Source of the DNA: Actinoalloteichus hymeniacidonis
Lineage (GTDB): Bacteria > Actinomycetota > Actinomycetes > Mycobacteriales > Pseudonocardiaceae
Length of the DNA: 64,000 nucleotides
Direction of reading: 5' to 3'
Assembly: GCF_014203365.1 (NCBI RefSeq)
Contig: NZ_JACHIS010000001.1
Location: forward strand, 434,001-498,000
The number at the start of each line of letters is the position of its first letter. Position 1 is the first letter of the stretch. The translations under genes and the position numbers were made by a program. Under the pieces are notes generated by a model that saw nothing but the letters and a program-made list of their open reading frames with translations, had not been told where the DNA came from and did not search any database. Positions 26,759 to 35,884 of the stretch are shown piece after piece.

Positions 26759-27979
26759 TCAGCCCTTGCCGAACGCGTCCTTGAGCTTCACCCGGCTACC
26801 GGTGCGCAGGATGGCGTTCGCGTAGATGCGCGAACCCAGCCACAGCAGGGCCGCCGCCGCCGCGAGGCTCAGCACGATGGCCGTGCCCAGCTGCCAGATC
26901 GGCACCCCGGAGGCCGCCGCCCGGACCGGCATCATGAACGGCGAGAAGAACGGCACCATGGACAGCCATTCGGCGGTCTCGTTCTCCGGGTCACCGACCA
27001 GCAGGGTGAAGGTCAGCACGAACGGGATCAGCACCAGCATCATCATCGGCGAGATCACCGACTGCACATCCTCCTGCCGGGAGACCAGCGCACCGGAGGC
27101 CGCAGCCAGGGTGGCCAGCAGGAAGAACCCGAGCAGGTACCAGAGCAGTCCGGAGAGCGCGGCGCTGAAGGCCGCCGTCGGCACGGTCAGCAGCCCGGCG
27201 GCGACGGCGCCGCCCACCCCGATCACCGCGATGGTGAGCAGTTGGACCAATCCGACCAGTCCGATGCCCAGGACCTTGCCGAGCATCAACTGGTAGGGCC
27301 GGATCGTGGAGAGCAGCAGCTCGACGACGCGGCTGGACTTCTCCTCGACGACACCGGTCGCCACGTAGGAGCCGTACATCATCATCGACATGTACAGCAG
27401 GAAGCAGGTGGCGATGCCGATGAACAGCTGCTCGGCCTCGAGCGGGTCGGACTCCTCGAGATTGTCGATCTGCAGGGTCGCGGCGGCCGCGACGTCCTGC
27501 TGAACCTGTGCCGGGTCCAGTCCGCCTTCGGTGAGCGCGGTGTTGAGCGCCGCCTGCTGGGCGATCCCGGACAACAGGACCTCGACGGTGCCATCGAGGC
27601 TGGTCTGCACCGTGACCTCAGGCGCGGCGGGCGTCCCGCCGACCAGCACATCGAGTTCGCCGTCGCGGATCTGCTGCTCGGCGGCCGCCGGGTCCGATGC
27701 CTCGCGGATGTCCAGTTCCTCGCCGAGCGCCTCGGCCGAGGCCGACAACTCCGCCGAGACGGTGGTCATGTCGCCGGTCAGGGCCACGGAGGTGTTGCCC
27801 TCCCGGCCGCCGATGAAGGTCATCATGCCGATGTAGAGGGCGATGGCGGCGAGGATGCCCAGCGTGCCCCAGACGAACGACTTCGACTTGAGCCTGGTGT
27901 CGATCTCCCGCTTGGCGACCAGCAGGATCGCCTTGGTGGGGCTCATCGCCCGCTTTCTTGGCGCGCCGGGGGTGCTCAC
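26759..27979 (-). CDS. ABC-2 type permease (NatB-like)
   Basis: A 406-residue membrane subunit of an ABC exporter. One N-terminal membrane helix (FVWGTLGILAAIALYIGMMTF in two parts) is followed by a ~170-residue extracytoplasmic domain. Five or six further helices come after residue ~215, including VEEKSSRVVELLLSTIRPYQLM, the conserved coupling region of ABC-2/NatB proteins. The GTG at 27979 overlaps the TGA of the ATPase gene (GTGA), which sets the start over ATG 27946. It is the last gene of a four-gene coupled operon whose first gene is an Xre regulator. The exported substrate is unknown; sodium, peptides or antibiotics are possible in relatives. Confidence 0.88.
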   Translation of the reverse strand: MSTPGAPRKRAMSPTKAILLVAKREIDTRLKSKSFVWGTLGILAAIALYIGMMTFIGGREGNTSVALTGDMTTVSAELSASAEALGEELDIREASDPAAAEQQIRDGELDVLVGGTPAAPEVTVQTSLDGTVEVLLSGIAQQAALNTALTEGGLDPAQVQQDVAAAATLQIDNLEESDPLEAEQLFIGIATCFLLYMSMMMYGSYVATGVVEEKSSRVVELLLSTIRPYQLMLGKVLGIGLVGLVQLLTIAVIGVGGAVAAGLLTVPTAAFSAALSGLLWYLLGFFLLATLAAASGALVSRQEDVQSVISPMMMLVLIPFVLTFTLLVGDPENETAEWLSMVPFFSPFMMPVRAAASGVPIWQLGTAIVLSLAAAAALLWLGSRIYANAILRTGSRVKLKDAFGKG

Positions 27980-28896
27980 TGCGCCACCTCCTGACTGACG
28001 ACGTTGCGGAAGAGCTCGGTGAGGGCAGGTCGGTGCGGGGAGAACTCGTGCACCGGTCCGGTGGCCATCGCGGCGGCGAGCAGCTGCTGGTCGTCGGCTC
28101 CGGTGTCGAGTTCGAGGACGTAGACGCTGCCGTTGTGCTCGACCACCCGGGCGCCGGGCACGGCGTCGGACCAACCCGGTCGGGCGGCCGGGGCGTCGAC
28201 CTGAATCCGCAGGTTGGCCTCGCCACGCAGTTCGTCGACGGTGCCGCAGGCGACCATCTCGCCTGCCCGGATGATTCCGACGCGGTCGCAGAACCGCTCG
28301 ACCAGTTCGAGCTGGTGGCTGGAGAAGATCACCGGGGCTCCCGCCGCGGCCTTCTCCCGAAGCACCGAGCTCATCACGTCGACGGCCATCGGGTCGAGCC
28401 CGGAGAACGGCTCGTCCAGGATCAACACCTCGGGATCGTGCACCAGCGCCGCCGCGAGCTGCACGCGCTGCTGATTACCCAGGCTGAGCTTCTGGACCTC
28501 GTCCTTGCGCCTGCCTTCGAGGCCCAGCCGCTCGGTCCACTCGTTGGCCGCCTTCTTGGCCGCCGAGGCGGGCATGCCGCGCAGCTCGCCGAGGTAGACC
28601 AGCTGTTCCAAGACCTTCATCTTGGGATAGAGCCCACGTTCGGAGGGCATGTATCCGATGCTGCGACGGGTGTCGAAGTCCACCGGCTTGCCCTGCCAGC
28701 GCACCTCACCGGAATCGGTTGCCAGCACCCCCATCGCGATGCGCATGGTCGTGGTCTTGCCCGCGCCGTTGCTGCCCACGAAGCCGAAGAGCTCGCCTGC
28801 TCGTACGTCGAAGGTCATGTTGTTCAGCGCGACGATGTCGCCGTAGCGCTTGTTCAGCCGGTCGATCTCTAATGTCGACCCGGTTGCTGCGGTCAC
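27976..28896 (-). CDS. ABC transporter ATPase (NatA-like, DUF4162)
   Basis: A 306-residue ATP-binding subunit that powers the permease encoded next. Walker A is GSNGAGKTTT (about residues 40-49), the signature is LSLGNQQRVQL (about 135), Walker B is VLILDEPFSGLDP (about 157) and the H-loop is IFSSHQLELVERF. The LSLGN variant of the signature is usual in NatA/DUF4162 proteins. A ~90-residue C-terminal accessory domain ends in FRNVVSQEVAQ. The GTG at 28896 overlaps the previous stop (GTGA), and its own stop overlaps the next start in the same way. Confidence 0.93.
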   Translation of the reverse strand: MTAATGSTLEIDRLNKRYGDIVALNNMTFDVRAGELFGFVGSNGAGKTTTMRIAMGVLATDSGEVRWQGKPVDFDTRRSIGYMPSERGLYPKMKVLEQLVYLGELRGMPASAAKKAANEWTERLGLEGRRKDEVQKLSLGNQQRVQLAAALVHDPEVLILDEPFSGLDPMAVDVMSSVLREKAAAGAPVIFSSHQLELVERFCDRVGIIRAGEMVACGTVDELRGEANLRIQVDAPAARPGWSDAVPGARVVEHNGSVYVLELDTGADDQQLLAAAMATGPVHEFSPHRPALTELFRNVVSQEVAQ

Positions 28897-29633
28897 TGTT
28901 GTCCTCCCCCATTCCTTTCGTTTTCTGGCTCATCGCCGCTGTCGGGCTCGGCGGCGGGTTGTCCCTCGGTCGAGGGGATGTCTGTGGTGGGTTCCGCTGC
29001 GATGTCCGCTGCGGGTGACCGGTCGGGCGTGGTGGTCGCTTGAGCGTGGCCGCTCGCCACCGAGCTCGCATGATCGGTTTCGGCGTCCCGGTCCGCTTCG
29101 ACGTCGTCGAGCAGGTCCTCCGGATCGTCGTCGGGCAGCGTCCACGCGAGGAAGCCGACGGGAACGGTGCCGCAGATCAGCGTTGCCGAGGCGATGATCA
29201 AGGACAGTTGCACGGCGCCGACCGGCTCGAATCCGCGAGCGCCGAGAGCGCCCGTCAGTGCGCCGTTGAGCATCATCGCGGCAAGGAAGCCATAGCGGGT
29301 CGCTCGGTCGCGTAACGCGGTCTCGCGCTCATCGAGCACCAGGGTGCTGGACTCGGAGATGCCGCTGGTGATCAGCCGGAGCACGATCCATTGCCAGACC
29401 CAGACCAGTGTGATGGCGAGCCAGATCAGGTAAGCGGCCGATGGCGCGGGGCCGACGGCGATGGCCATGGCGGTGCTCACCAGCACGGTGATGGCGCAGG
29501 TGACGACCAGTGGCCTCCGGTGCCGCCGATCGCGCCAGTGGGGCAGGGCCCGATGCAGTCGGTTCATGCGGCGCTGATGGGTCTCGACGGCGGCCTCGCG
29601 GTAGCGCTGCCGGAGGTTCTGCACCCGGTTCAC
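28893..29633 (-). CDS. membrane protein of the Xre-ABC operon, unknown function
   Basis: A 246-residue protein with four predicted membrane segments in the first ~165 residues (RPLVVTCAITVLVSTAMAIAV, AAYLIWLAITLVWVWQWIVL, YGFLAAMMLNGALTGALGA, LSLIIASATLICGTVPVGFL). An acidic, Thr/Glu-rich cytosolic-looking tail of about 75 residues follows. The short loop STLVLDERETALRDRAT between helices resembles the loop of DUF2178-like proteins often found beside small Xre regulators, but the family is not certain. GTG 29633 is fixed by a GTGA overlap with the regulator gene. It may be a sensor or an accessory subunit of the ABC exporter. Confidence 0.75.
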   Translation of the reverse strand: MNRVQNLRQRYREAAVETHQRRMNRLHRALPHWRDRRHRRPLVVTCAITVLVSTAMAIAVGPAPSAAYLIWLAITLVWVWQWIVLRLITSGISESSTLVLDERETALRDRATRYGFLAAMMLNGALTGALGARGFEPVGAVQLSLIIASATLICGTVPVGFLAWTLPDDDPEDLLDDVEADRDAETDHASSVASGHAQATTTPDRSPAADIAAEPTTDIPSTEGQPAAEPDSGDEPENERNGGGQQ

Positions 29634-29902
29634 GCCGACCCCTTCCTGCCGTAGAGCTCCTCGGACAGCGGGGTGAACGGCGTCCGGCTGAACACGGCCT
29701 CCACCGGGAGGCTGAAGATCTCGCAGATCCGCAGGGCCAGATCGAGGCTCGGATAGTGATCTCCGCGCTCCAACGCCCCGATCGTCTGTGGATTCACCTC
29801 GACCGCCTTCGCTAACGCCACCCTCGATAAGCCCCGCTCCGCGCGCAGGAGCTGGATCCGGTTGTAGATCGGCAGATCCTTGCCTCTGCGGACTGGACTC
29901 AC
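29630..29902 (-). CDS. small Xre-family HTH regulator
   Basis: A 90-residue DNA-binding protein consisting mainly of one HTH_XRE domain (IQLLRAERGLSRVALAKAVEV, NPQTIGALERGDHYPSLDLAL; about residues 15-60). This is the compact regulator type that usually heads operons with small membrane proteins. GTG 29902 is chosen because a good promoter (TTGACA at 29933-29938 and AACATT at 29910-29915 on the minus strand, 17-base spacing) ends eight bases upstream. Such a transcript would be almost leaderless. It probably controls its own operon through the TGTTG/CAACA palindrome inside the promoter. Confidence 0.85.
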   Translation of the reverse strand: MSPVRRGKDLPIYNRIQLLRAERGLSRVALAKAVEVNPQTIGALERGDHYPSLDLALRICEIFSLPVEAVFSRTPFTPLSEELYGRKGSA

Positions 29903-29909
29903 GCAACAG

Positions 29910-29938
29910 AATGTTGCAAAAACCCAACAAGATGTCAA
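29910..29938 (-). promoter_or_regulatory. promoter with embedded inverted repeat for the Xre-ABC operon
   Basis: On the minus strand TTGACA, a 17-base spacer and AACATT form a near-consensus sigma-70-type promoter. Inside it, TGTTG (8-base gap) CAACA (29912-29929) is an inverted repeat covering the spacer and the -10, which suits autorepression by the Xre protein. Confidence 0.6.
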
Positions 29939-30310
29939 AGAGATTCGCGTTTGGCGGGGTGGTGACTGGGAGATAGATCGACCGGCGGAGACCCGGCTGA
30001 GAGGCGGCCTGCGCGGGCCCGAGCGGCTGCTTCCGGGCAACCCGGCGCCGGGCTCGGGTCCGCCGTGCGGCCGGCGGGAAGACGATCTACGAAATCGGCG
30101 TCGTCACAGCTCGGGACGTGTGCTCGGCACCTGGCGGTTGTGCACGCGGCGACCCGGAGCCACCACAGGTCGCCCCGAACACCACCGCAGCCGACGCGGC
30201 TGTCCGGTTTCCCGGTCGGAGATCGACATCGGGTGCTTGGCCGAGGTCGCCCAGCGCGGTCGGATGTGTTGGTTGCCACAGACCCGGGGACGGCCTCGAC
30301 GCAGCCTCGA
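29939..30310. other. region upstream of the Xre-ABC operon, nothing recognised
   Basis: About 370 bases between the Xre promoter and the terminator of the MDR gene. Only antisense-type ORFs with poor starts are present. I see no RNA gene, repeat or regulatory site here. Confidence 0.5.
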
Positions 30311-30335
30311 CGCCGCCGGGGCGAGCCCGGCGGCG
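30311..30335 (-). terminator. 10-bp hairpin after the MDR oxidoreductase gene
   Basis: CGCCGCCGGG and CCCGGCGGCG pair around the loop GCGAG, 14 bases beyond the stop of the minus-strand gene that ends at 30349. Confidence 0.6.
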
Positions 30336-30348
30336 ATTCGGCGAACCG

Positions 30349-31356
30349 TTAAATGGTGACGATCATCTTGCCGAGGTTCTCCCCGCGCATCATGCCGATC
30401 AACGCGGCGGGCGCCTTCTCCAGGCCCTCCACGATCGTCTCGCGGTACCGGAGGCTCCCGTCGCGGATCCAGCCGCCCACCTCGCGGCGGAAGTCGTCCC
30501 TGAGGTGTGCGTGGTCCACGACCAAGAAGCCCCGCATGGTCAACCGCCGGACGACGAAACGCATCAGGTTGCGCGGCCCGGGCGGCGCCGTCGCCTCGTT
30601 GTATCCGGAGATCCCGCCGCACATCGCGATCCGGCCGTTCAGCCGCAGCGCACCGATCGCGGCTTCCAGATGCTCGCCGCCCACATTGTCGAAGTACACG
30701 TCGATGCCGTCGGGAGCCACCGTGGCGAGCTGCTCGGCCACCGGCCCATCGTGATAGTCGAACGCGGCGTCGAAGCCCAGTTCCTCGGTCAGATAACGCA
30801 CCTTCGCCGCCGAACCCGCACTGCCGACCACCCGCGAGGCACCCTTGAGCCGCGCTACCTGGCCTGCGATCGAGCCGACGGCACCCGCAGCGCCGGAGAC
30901 GAAGACCACATCGCCCTCGGTCATGGCCGCCACCTCGACGAGACCCGCATAGGCGGTCATCCCCGGCATGCCCAACACCCCGAGATAGGCGCTCGCCGAA
31001 GCGATATCGGGATCGATGCGGCTGACACGGTCCGCGTCGAGAACCGCGTAGTCCCGCCAGCCGAGGTTATGGAGCACCATGTCACCGGTCCGAACGGACT
31101 CGACGTCCGACAGCACCACCTCGCCGACCGCCCCACCCTGCAACGGCGCACCGAGTTCGAACGGCGGCGCATAGGACTCGACGTCGTTCATCCGGCCCCG
31201 CATCGCGGGGTCCACGCTCATCACCGTGTTGCGAACCAACACCTGGCCGGGGCCGGGCACCGGGATCGGCACCTCGACGAGGTCGAAATCCTGCTCCGTC
31301 GGCCACCCCGTGGGGCGGGCGGCCAACCGGATCTCCCTGGCATTCGACGCGGCCAC
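30349..31356 (-). CDS. NADP-dependent MDR oxidoreductase (leukotriene B4 12-hydroxydehydrogenase/CurA type)
   Basis: A 335-residue zinc-free medium-chain dehydrogenase/reductase that reduces activated double bonds with NADPH. The N-terminal catalytic domain has VDPAMRGRMND (about residues 48-58). The Rossmann motif is VSGAAGAVGSIAGQVARLKG (about 152-171) followed by GSAGSAAKVRYL, and FDNVGGEHLEAA is the typical later block. The catalytic zinc ligands of alcohol dehydrogenases are absent, as in this branch. It stands alone on the minus strand with its own terminator. Confidence 0.9.
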   Translation of the reverse strand: MAASNAREIRLAARPTGWPTEQDFDLVEVPIPVPGPGQVLVRNTVMSVDPAMRGRMNDVESYAPPFELGAPLQGGAVGEVVLSDVESVRTGDMVLHNLGWRDYAVLDADRVSRIDPDIASASAYLGVLGMPGMTAYAGLVEVAAMTEGDVVFVSGAAGAVGSIAGQVARLKGASRVVGSAGSAAKVRYLTEELGFDAAFDYHDGPVAEQLATVAPDGIDVYFDNVGGEHLEAAIGALRLNGRIAMCGGISGYNEATAPPGPRNLMRFVVRRLTMRGFLVVDHAHLRDDFRREVGGWIRDGSLRYRETIVEGLEKAPAALIGMMRGENLGKMIVTI

Positions 31357-31464
31357 GATGACCAGCTCCTCAAATCGGCTACGAAGATCGGCGAGGCAGC
31401 GGCCGTCGAACCCGACCCGGTGGTCGCATGCGGCGGGGGTTACCTCCGGACAAGCCTCTCGTGC

Positions 31465-32271
31465 TCAGCCTCGACTCGCATGATCCGCGGTCTTCTCCCG
31501 AGCGGCGGCGCGGGTCGGCGCCGCCCACAACGCGGTCACCCGCCGATAGTCGAAGCCCAATCGTCGGTAGACCCGGATCGCCGCGGTGTTCTGCTGATCC
31601 ACCATCAGCGCTGCCCGGCCGTAGCGTGCCAACAGCGAGTCGCGCAGGAAACCACACACGGCGGTGGAGGCGCCCCGCCCGCGATAGTGCGGTGTGGTCG
31701 CCACCCCGCCGAGGAAACCGACGCTCGGTCCGCTCCACGGGTCACCGCCCACCGAGACGAGCTGGCCCTTCGTGTTGTGCCAGCCAGCCCATCGGCTCTT
31801 CTCCGGTCCGGACGGCAGCGCGAACGCATCGGGATTGCTGAAACGGATCAGCTCATCGGCCTCGGCCAACTCGTCGTCGCGTAACCAGCGCGCCCGGTGG
31901 GTCTCCACGGGGGTGCCCTTGCGGCTCAGCTCCATCCAGCCGAAGTCGGCGCGCGCCGCATCGGCGAAGCCTGCGAGCAGCGGTGCATCGGCGAGATCGG
32001 TGCGCAGCAGCGGTCGATAGTCCGGGCCGTGCCGTTCCCAGGTGTGAACGAGTAACTCCGCCACCTCGCGTTCGGGCCCGTCCACCACGATCCGATCATC
32101 GCGATTGAGCCGAGGAGCCACCACCGCCACCGCATCGCCGAGTCGATACGCGCGGCCCCTGCCGTAGGGATGGCTCGGCAGCAACGCCTGCGAAGCCCAC
32201 TGGACCAGCAGGCTGTCGGTCGAAGCGGCCACCTCGTCAGGGCCGAACAGTTCGTGCACTCGCCGGATCAT
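31465..32271 (-). CDS. GNAT-family N-acetyltransferase
   Basis: A 268-residue acetyltransferase with the GNAT fold in its C-terminal half. FLGGVATTPHYRGRGASTAVCGFL in pieces (about residues 187-212) is motif A with the acetyl-CoA-binding RGRGA loop, and VDQQNTAAIRVYRRLGFDYRRV (about 225-246) is motif B. The N-terminal half looks like a second, degraded GNAT repeat. The substrate is unknown. The stop lies about 110 bases from the MDR gene, so co-transcription is possible. Confidence 0.85.
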   Translation of the reverse strand: MIRRVHELFGPDEVAASTDSLLVQWASQALLPSHPYGRGRAYRLGDAVAVVAPRLNRDDRIVVDGPEREVAELLVHTWERHGPDYRPLLRTDLADAPLLAGFADAARADFGWMELSRKGTPVETHRARWLRDDELAEADELIRFSNPDAFALPSGPEKSRWAGWHNTKGQLVSVGGDPWSGPSVGFLGGVATTPHYRGRGASTAVCGFLRDSLLARYGRAALMVDQQNTAAIRVYRRLGFDYRRVTALWAAPTRAAAREKTADHASRG

Positions 32272-32326
32272 CCGTTGTGTGGGCTTTCCGCTCTAGGGGT
32301 TGGGTGCAAGGCCACATCCTCCCGTC

Positions 32327-32722
32327 TCACGGTCGGCTACGCGATCGTGTCGGTAGCTCGAAGAGGCGGCGACGACGCAGCGCTTCCTCCAGCCGGTCGA
32401 AGGCCCGGTCGATGTCGAGCTCACAGGCACCGAGGTCGTAGCGCTGGGAGACGGCCGCGGGTCTGGGCAACGGTGTCATGGGCAGCCACCGCTCATCCCA
32501 CAGCGCTTCGACTGCGGCCTCCCAACGCAGCCGGACGATCAGCCGGGTGACGCGCTCCCGTTCTGCGGAGTCCAGGACGTCCTCCCTGGCCGTAGCGCAG
32601 GTGTCACGCAACCGGGTGGCCAACTCGCGATCGTGGGCGCGCATCGCGGAGAGCGCCCCGGTGGCGGTGCCGCACAGCTCCTTGTATCGCTCGGCGGCAG
32701 AGCCGAACTCAGTCATCGTCAC
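32327..32722 (-). CDS. small helical protein of the FtsK operon (131 aa)
   Basis: A 131-residue mainly helical protein rich in Arg and Glu (RAHDRELATRLRDTCATARED, ERERVTRLIVRLRWEAAVEALW). Its C-terminal part, CELDIDRAFDRLEEALRRRRLF, may be a coiled coil. No family was recognised. The GTG at 32722 overlaps the stop of the FtsK-type ATPase (GTGA), so the two are translationally coupled; ATG 32716 is an alternative. Its position at the end of the operon suggests a chaperone or adaptor for the ATPase, which is an inference only. Confidence 0.7.
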   Translation of the reverse strand: MTMTEFGSAAERYKELCGTATGALSAMRAHDRELATRLRDTCATAREDVLDSAERERVTRLIVRLRWEAAVEALWDERWLPMTPLPRPAAVSQRYDLGACELDIDRAFDRLEEALRRRRLFELPTRSRSRP

Positions 32723-35556
32723 TCCGCGGGGTCGGGCCGGTCGACCGGCTGTGCTGGAACGTCTGCGTCACACGGGATGACGACCTGTGGCTTGGCATGG
32801 TGGAACCGGTCGAAGAACAGGCCACGTCGCGGTCGGGGAGACCAGGTGATCACCTGATTCGCCGCCAGACTGCCGAGTTCCTGGCCGTGCACGTCGAAGG
32901 CCACCCAGGCACCGATGTCATCCAACCCGCCCATCGCCAGTGCGGCCTTGAGTCTGCCGGTGCTGCGCCACCAGCCGATCACGTGGGTATGCAGTTCCGG
33001 CCCATGCTTGAGCACCAACCGGAGGCTGTCCAGACCCGTGCGGCCGAGCCCGGGGTCTCGACTCTCCAACCGAGGATGCGCCGAATCCATTCCGAACAAC
33101 AGCAGGTAATGCGGCCCGGGTTCACTATTTTCGGAGTTCTCCACACTTTCGAGTCGATCTTTCAGTGATTGGGCCGTCTTGTCGATCAGCTTGCGGACCT
33201 GGTGGCCGTCCTTGAACTCCACCGTGTGCTTGGCCCTCCTGAGTTCCGCCGCCAAATCCGCAGCGGTGTCCTCCGGATCGTCGATCAGGGAGACGATGGT
33301 GAACTCGACCGCACCCGGCTCGTACTGCCTGGCCAGCGATAGAGCCGCCGAGGCCAGCACCGAGGTGGCATCCCGCAGTACCGAGCCGAGCACCGCGATA
33401 TTGCGGCCGGGACTGGCTGCCAACGGCACCACGGCACCGCTGCCCGCCATATCGATGACCTGACCGAGCAGCGCGCGCGGAACATGCCGGGCCGCGTGCG
33501 CCGCATCGGGCGGTGCCAGCCGGAGGTAGTCCGGCAGCGTCCGCAGCATCGGGGTGTTACTGCCGTCGAACAACCGTGGTTCGGTCAGATTCGACGGCCT
33601 GCGCTCCCACAGATCGATCTGCAGGCGGTCCGAGGTGCCGCGCGCCGTCGCATCGGGGATGCGGGCCACCTCGTTGCCATGCGGGACGCCGGAGTCGTGG
33701 TTGATCACCGCGTGTCTGCGGGGGATCTCCATCGCCGTCTGGTTGACCTCGGTGAGTACCCGCCGCGCCTTCGGCAGCGCGATACGCACCGTGAACTGCT
33801 CGAAGATCGCGGGCTTGCCCCAGAAGGCCTCGATGCCGGAGATGTCCTGACTGGACAGCACCAGATGGATGCCCTGGGAACGACCGCGTCGTGCCACGTC
33901 CTCCAGCAGCGCGGCCGCCAGGTTCGTCACCTCGTCGCGGTCGGCGAAGAGGTACTGGAACTCGTCGATCACCGCGACGATCCGGGGCCAACGCCCGTGG
34001 GGATCCTCGATGCGCAGCTCTTCGAGCTTGGTCACCTCGTGCTGTTTGGCCCGCTCCGCCCGCCGCCGCATCTCCTCGGAGAGATAGCGCAGCAGGGCTA
34101 CGCCGAATTCGCGGTCCTGATTGACGTTCACCCCGACCAGTCGGGCGTGCGGCAGCCAACTGGGGTCCCGCCTACCGGGGGCGAACTGCGCGAAGGACAC
34201 GCCCTCCTTGAAGTCCAGGACGTAGAACTCCAACTCGTTCGGCGAATACCGGGCAGCCAGGCCGCCCAGCAGCGCGTACAGGAGGTTCGTCTTGCCGGAA
34301 CCACTCGGGCCGCCGATCAGGGCATGCGGCGAGCCATCACCCAACGAGACATAGATCGGATCGCCGTCGGCATAGCCGATCGGTGTCTGCAGCCCGGCCG
34401 CCGAGTGGTACGTCCACGGTTCGTTCGGCAGCAGGTCGTCGAAGCTGCATACCCGACTGCGGCGGGCCAACAGCTCGTCGGCGATCGCGTTGCATGCCCT
34501 GGGCACCTTCTCCCTGGGCAGCCCCGGATCGAGGTACACGGTGGCCTGCGGGCCGGTCATGCTGCAACGTGCCGTCTGATCATCGTCGAGTCGCAGCGTC
34601 TCCACCGCGCTGTTCACCGTGATCGGCAGATCCACGATGATCAATTGGACGCCGCAGGACAGGCCGTTGCGGGCGATGCGTTGCAGTTTCTGCTGGTCTT
34701 CCTCTTTCAGCGCCGAGCGGTTGCCGAAGAGCACCGCCACCCGCCACGGCTCGCCGCGTCGTCCGGTATCCGACTGCAGCGCTCCGATCGAGCGTCTGCC
34801 GTCCACCAGGACGCTGGTGTGGATCCGCCGGATGTGCTCGGCGAACTCATCCAGCAGATCGTGTAGCCGGGCCGGGTCGTGCACCGTGAGCAGCCCCGCC
34901 CTGGTCAGCGGGTACAGCCCCGGTAGCGAGCCGGTGAGCGCCCCGACATCCCAGACGTGGACCTGCACCAGGCCCGGCTGGAAGTAGCTGAGCACCCGCA
35001 ACAGCAGCGTCTCGACCAGGTTCTCGGCATCCACCCTCGACTCCGGCGACGAGGTGATGTGCAGGTGAGCGCCATCCAGCAGCGGCACCGCGACGGGGAA
35101 GGGCTCGGGAACCGGGGCGCTGTCCATCACCGCCGTTCCGATCCGCCACAGCTCCGGAACGCCACCGTCCTCGGAACTTCCGTCCCTTTTGCCCGGTTGC
35201 CCCAGCCATTCCGGGTAAGGTGCGGAGGCAGAGCCGGGAGACGCGGTGGCCACCAGTTCGGTCAACTCGGCGGGCATCGTGCCGGTCCAGCCTGCGAAGT
35301 GCTGGTCCCGGTCCTGCGCGGCTCGTTGCACGACCGGCTGAAGCGCAGGATTGCGCAGCGCGACCGCCAACTCGGGGTCGTTCATGGCGCGGTCGACCCC
35401 CGCGTCGCGCAGCCACAGCTCGAAGACTCGTTCGGCGTGGGTCTGGTGCGCGGTGGTGTGCTGTCGGACCGCGACGCCGAGAGCCCGCGCCACGGTCGAA
35501 CGGAAGTCCTCGAAGGCTTCCGTGATGCGACGTCGTCGCTCGTCTCGCCTGTTCAC
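32719..35556 (-). CDS. soluble FtsK/SpoIIIE-type ATPase of a type-VII-like operon
   Basis: A 945-residue ATPase of the FtsK/HerA superfamily, but without membrane helices. It has an N-terminal helical region (1-90), then two RecA-like regions. The central one has Walker A GGPSGSGKTNLL at about 413, Walker B RIVAVIDEFQYLF near 520-530 and the sensor LVLSSQDISGIEAF. A second, C-terminal ATPase fold (about 690-930) lacks Walker A, with VLGSVLRDATSVL where a P-loop would be. This one-active-plus-one-dead layout resembles the EccC family cut down to two modules. The two genes before it encode ESX-sized helical proteins. It may move proteins, or DNA, through an unknown partner. Confidence 0.85.
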   Translation of the reverse strand: MNRRDERRRRITEAFEDFRSTVARALGVAVRQHTTAHQTHAERVFELWLRDAGVDRAMNDPELAVALRNPALQPVVQRAAQDRDQHFAGWTGTMPAELTELVATASPGSASAPYPEWLGQPGKRDGSSEDGGVPELWRIGTAVMDSAPVPEPFPVAVPLLDGAHLHITSSPESRVDAENLVETLLLRVLSYFQPGLVQVHVWDVGALTGSLPGLYPLTRAGLLTVHDPARLHDLLDEFAEHIRRIHTSVLVDGRRSIGALQSDTGRRGEPWRVAVLFGNRSALKEEDQQKLQRIARNGLSCGVQLIIVDLPITVNSAVETLRLDDDQTARCSMTGPQATVYLDPGLPREKVPRACNAIADELLARRSRVCSFDDLLPNEPWTYHSAAGLQTPIGYADGDPIYVSLGDGSPHALIGGPSGSGKTNLLYALLGGLAARYSPNELEFYVLDFKEGVSFAQFAPGRRDPSWLPHARLVGVNVNQDREFGVALLRYLSEEMRRRAERAKQHEVTKLEELRIEDPHGRWPRIVAVIDEFQYLFADRDEVTNLAAALLEDVARRGRSQGIHLVLSSQDISGIEAFWGKPAIFEQFTVRIALPKARRVLTEVNQTAMEIPRRHAVINHDSGVPHGNEVARIPDATARGTSDRLQIDLWERRPSNLTEPRLFDGSNTPMLRTLPDYLRLAPPDAAHAARHVPRALLGQVIDMAGSGAVVPLAASPGRNIAVLGSVLRDATSVLASAALSLARQYEPGAVEFTIVSLIDDPEDTAADLAAELRRAKHTVEFKDGHQVRKLIDKTAQSLKDRLESVENSENSEPGPHYLLLFGMDSAHPRLESRDPGLGRTGLDSLRLVLKHGPELHTHVIGWWRSTGRLKAALAMGGLDDIGAWVAFDVHGQELGSLAANQVITWSPRPRRGLFFDRFHHAKPQVVIPCDADVPAQPVDRPDPAE

Positions 35557-35632
35557 CAGAACACCTCGTGACGCCTCTCTCTGGTCGGCTCGGCGACCAC
35601 CGGCCTGTCGAGATCAACGTTACTTGCGATCG

Positions 35633-35884
35633 TCACAGTCGACTGAGGACCGTATCCACCGCCAGTTCCGAACCGCTCAGCGATTCCAATGTCCGATCGA
35701 GATCCGCGGTGACCAGACCGGCCTGCGGTGGCGTGATCCGCTCGTGGTGATCCGATTCCACCCCGGCGATGATCGCCAACGCCTCGTCGACGAGCCTGCG
35801 TGCGGTGTTCGCACAGACGCGTGCCCGGTTGATCTCATCCTTGACCTGTTCCAATGCAGCGCGAACATCTTCGACGCCCGACAT
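35633..35884 (-). CDS. ESX-sized helical protein B (83 aa)
   Basis: An 83-residue protein starting MSGVEDVRAALEQVKDEINR, followed by ANTARRLVDEALAIIAG. Two amphipathic helices joined by a short turn can be drawn, as in WXG100 proteins, although no WXG is present. The beginning matches the protein encoded at 36055-36315 (M-x-G-[IV]-E-[ED]-VRA), so the two are paralogues. The ATG at 35884 has GGGAGG upstream. The gene lies 76 bases before the FtsK-type ATPase in the same direction. It is likely a secreted or regulatory partner of the ATPase; this is an inference. Confidence 0.7.
   Translation of the reverse strand: MSGVEDVRAALEQVKDEINRARVCANTARRLVDEALAIIAGVESDHHERITPPQAGLVTADLDRTLESLSGSELAVDTVLSRL

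Noticed and set aside
30118-31884. 588-codon ORF on the plus strand
   Set aside because: Lies antisense to the MDR oxidoreductase and the GNAT gene, both with clear motifs.
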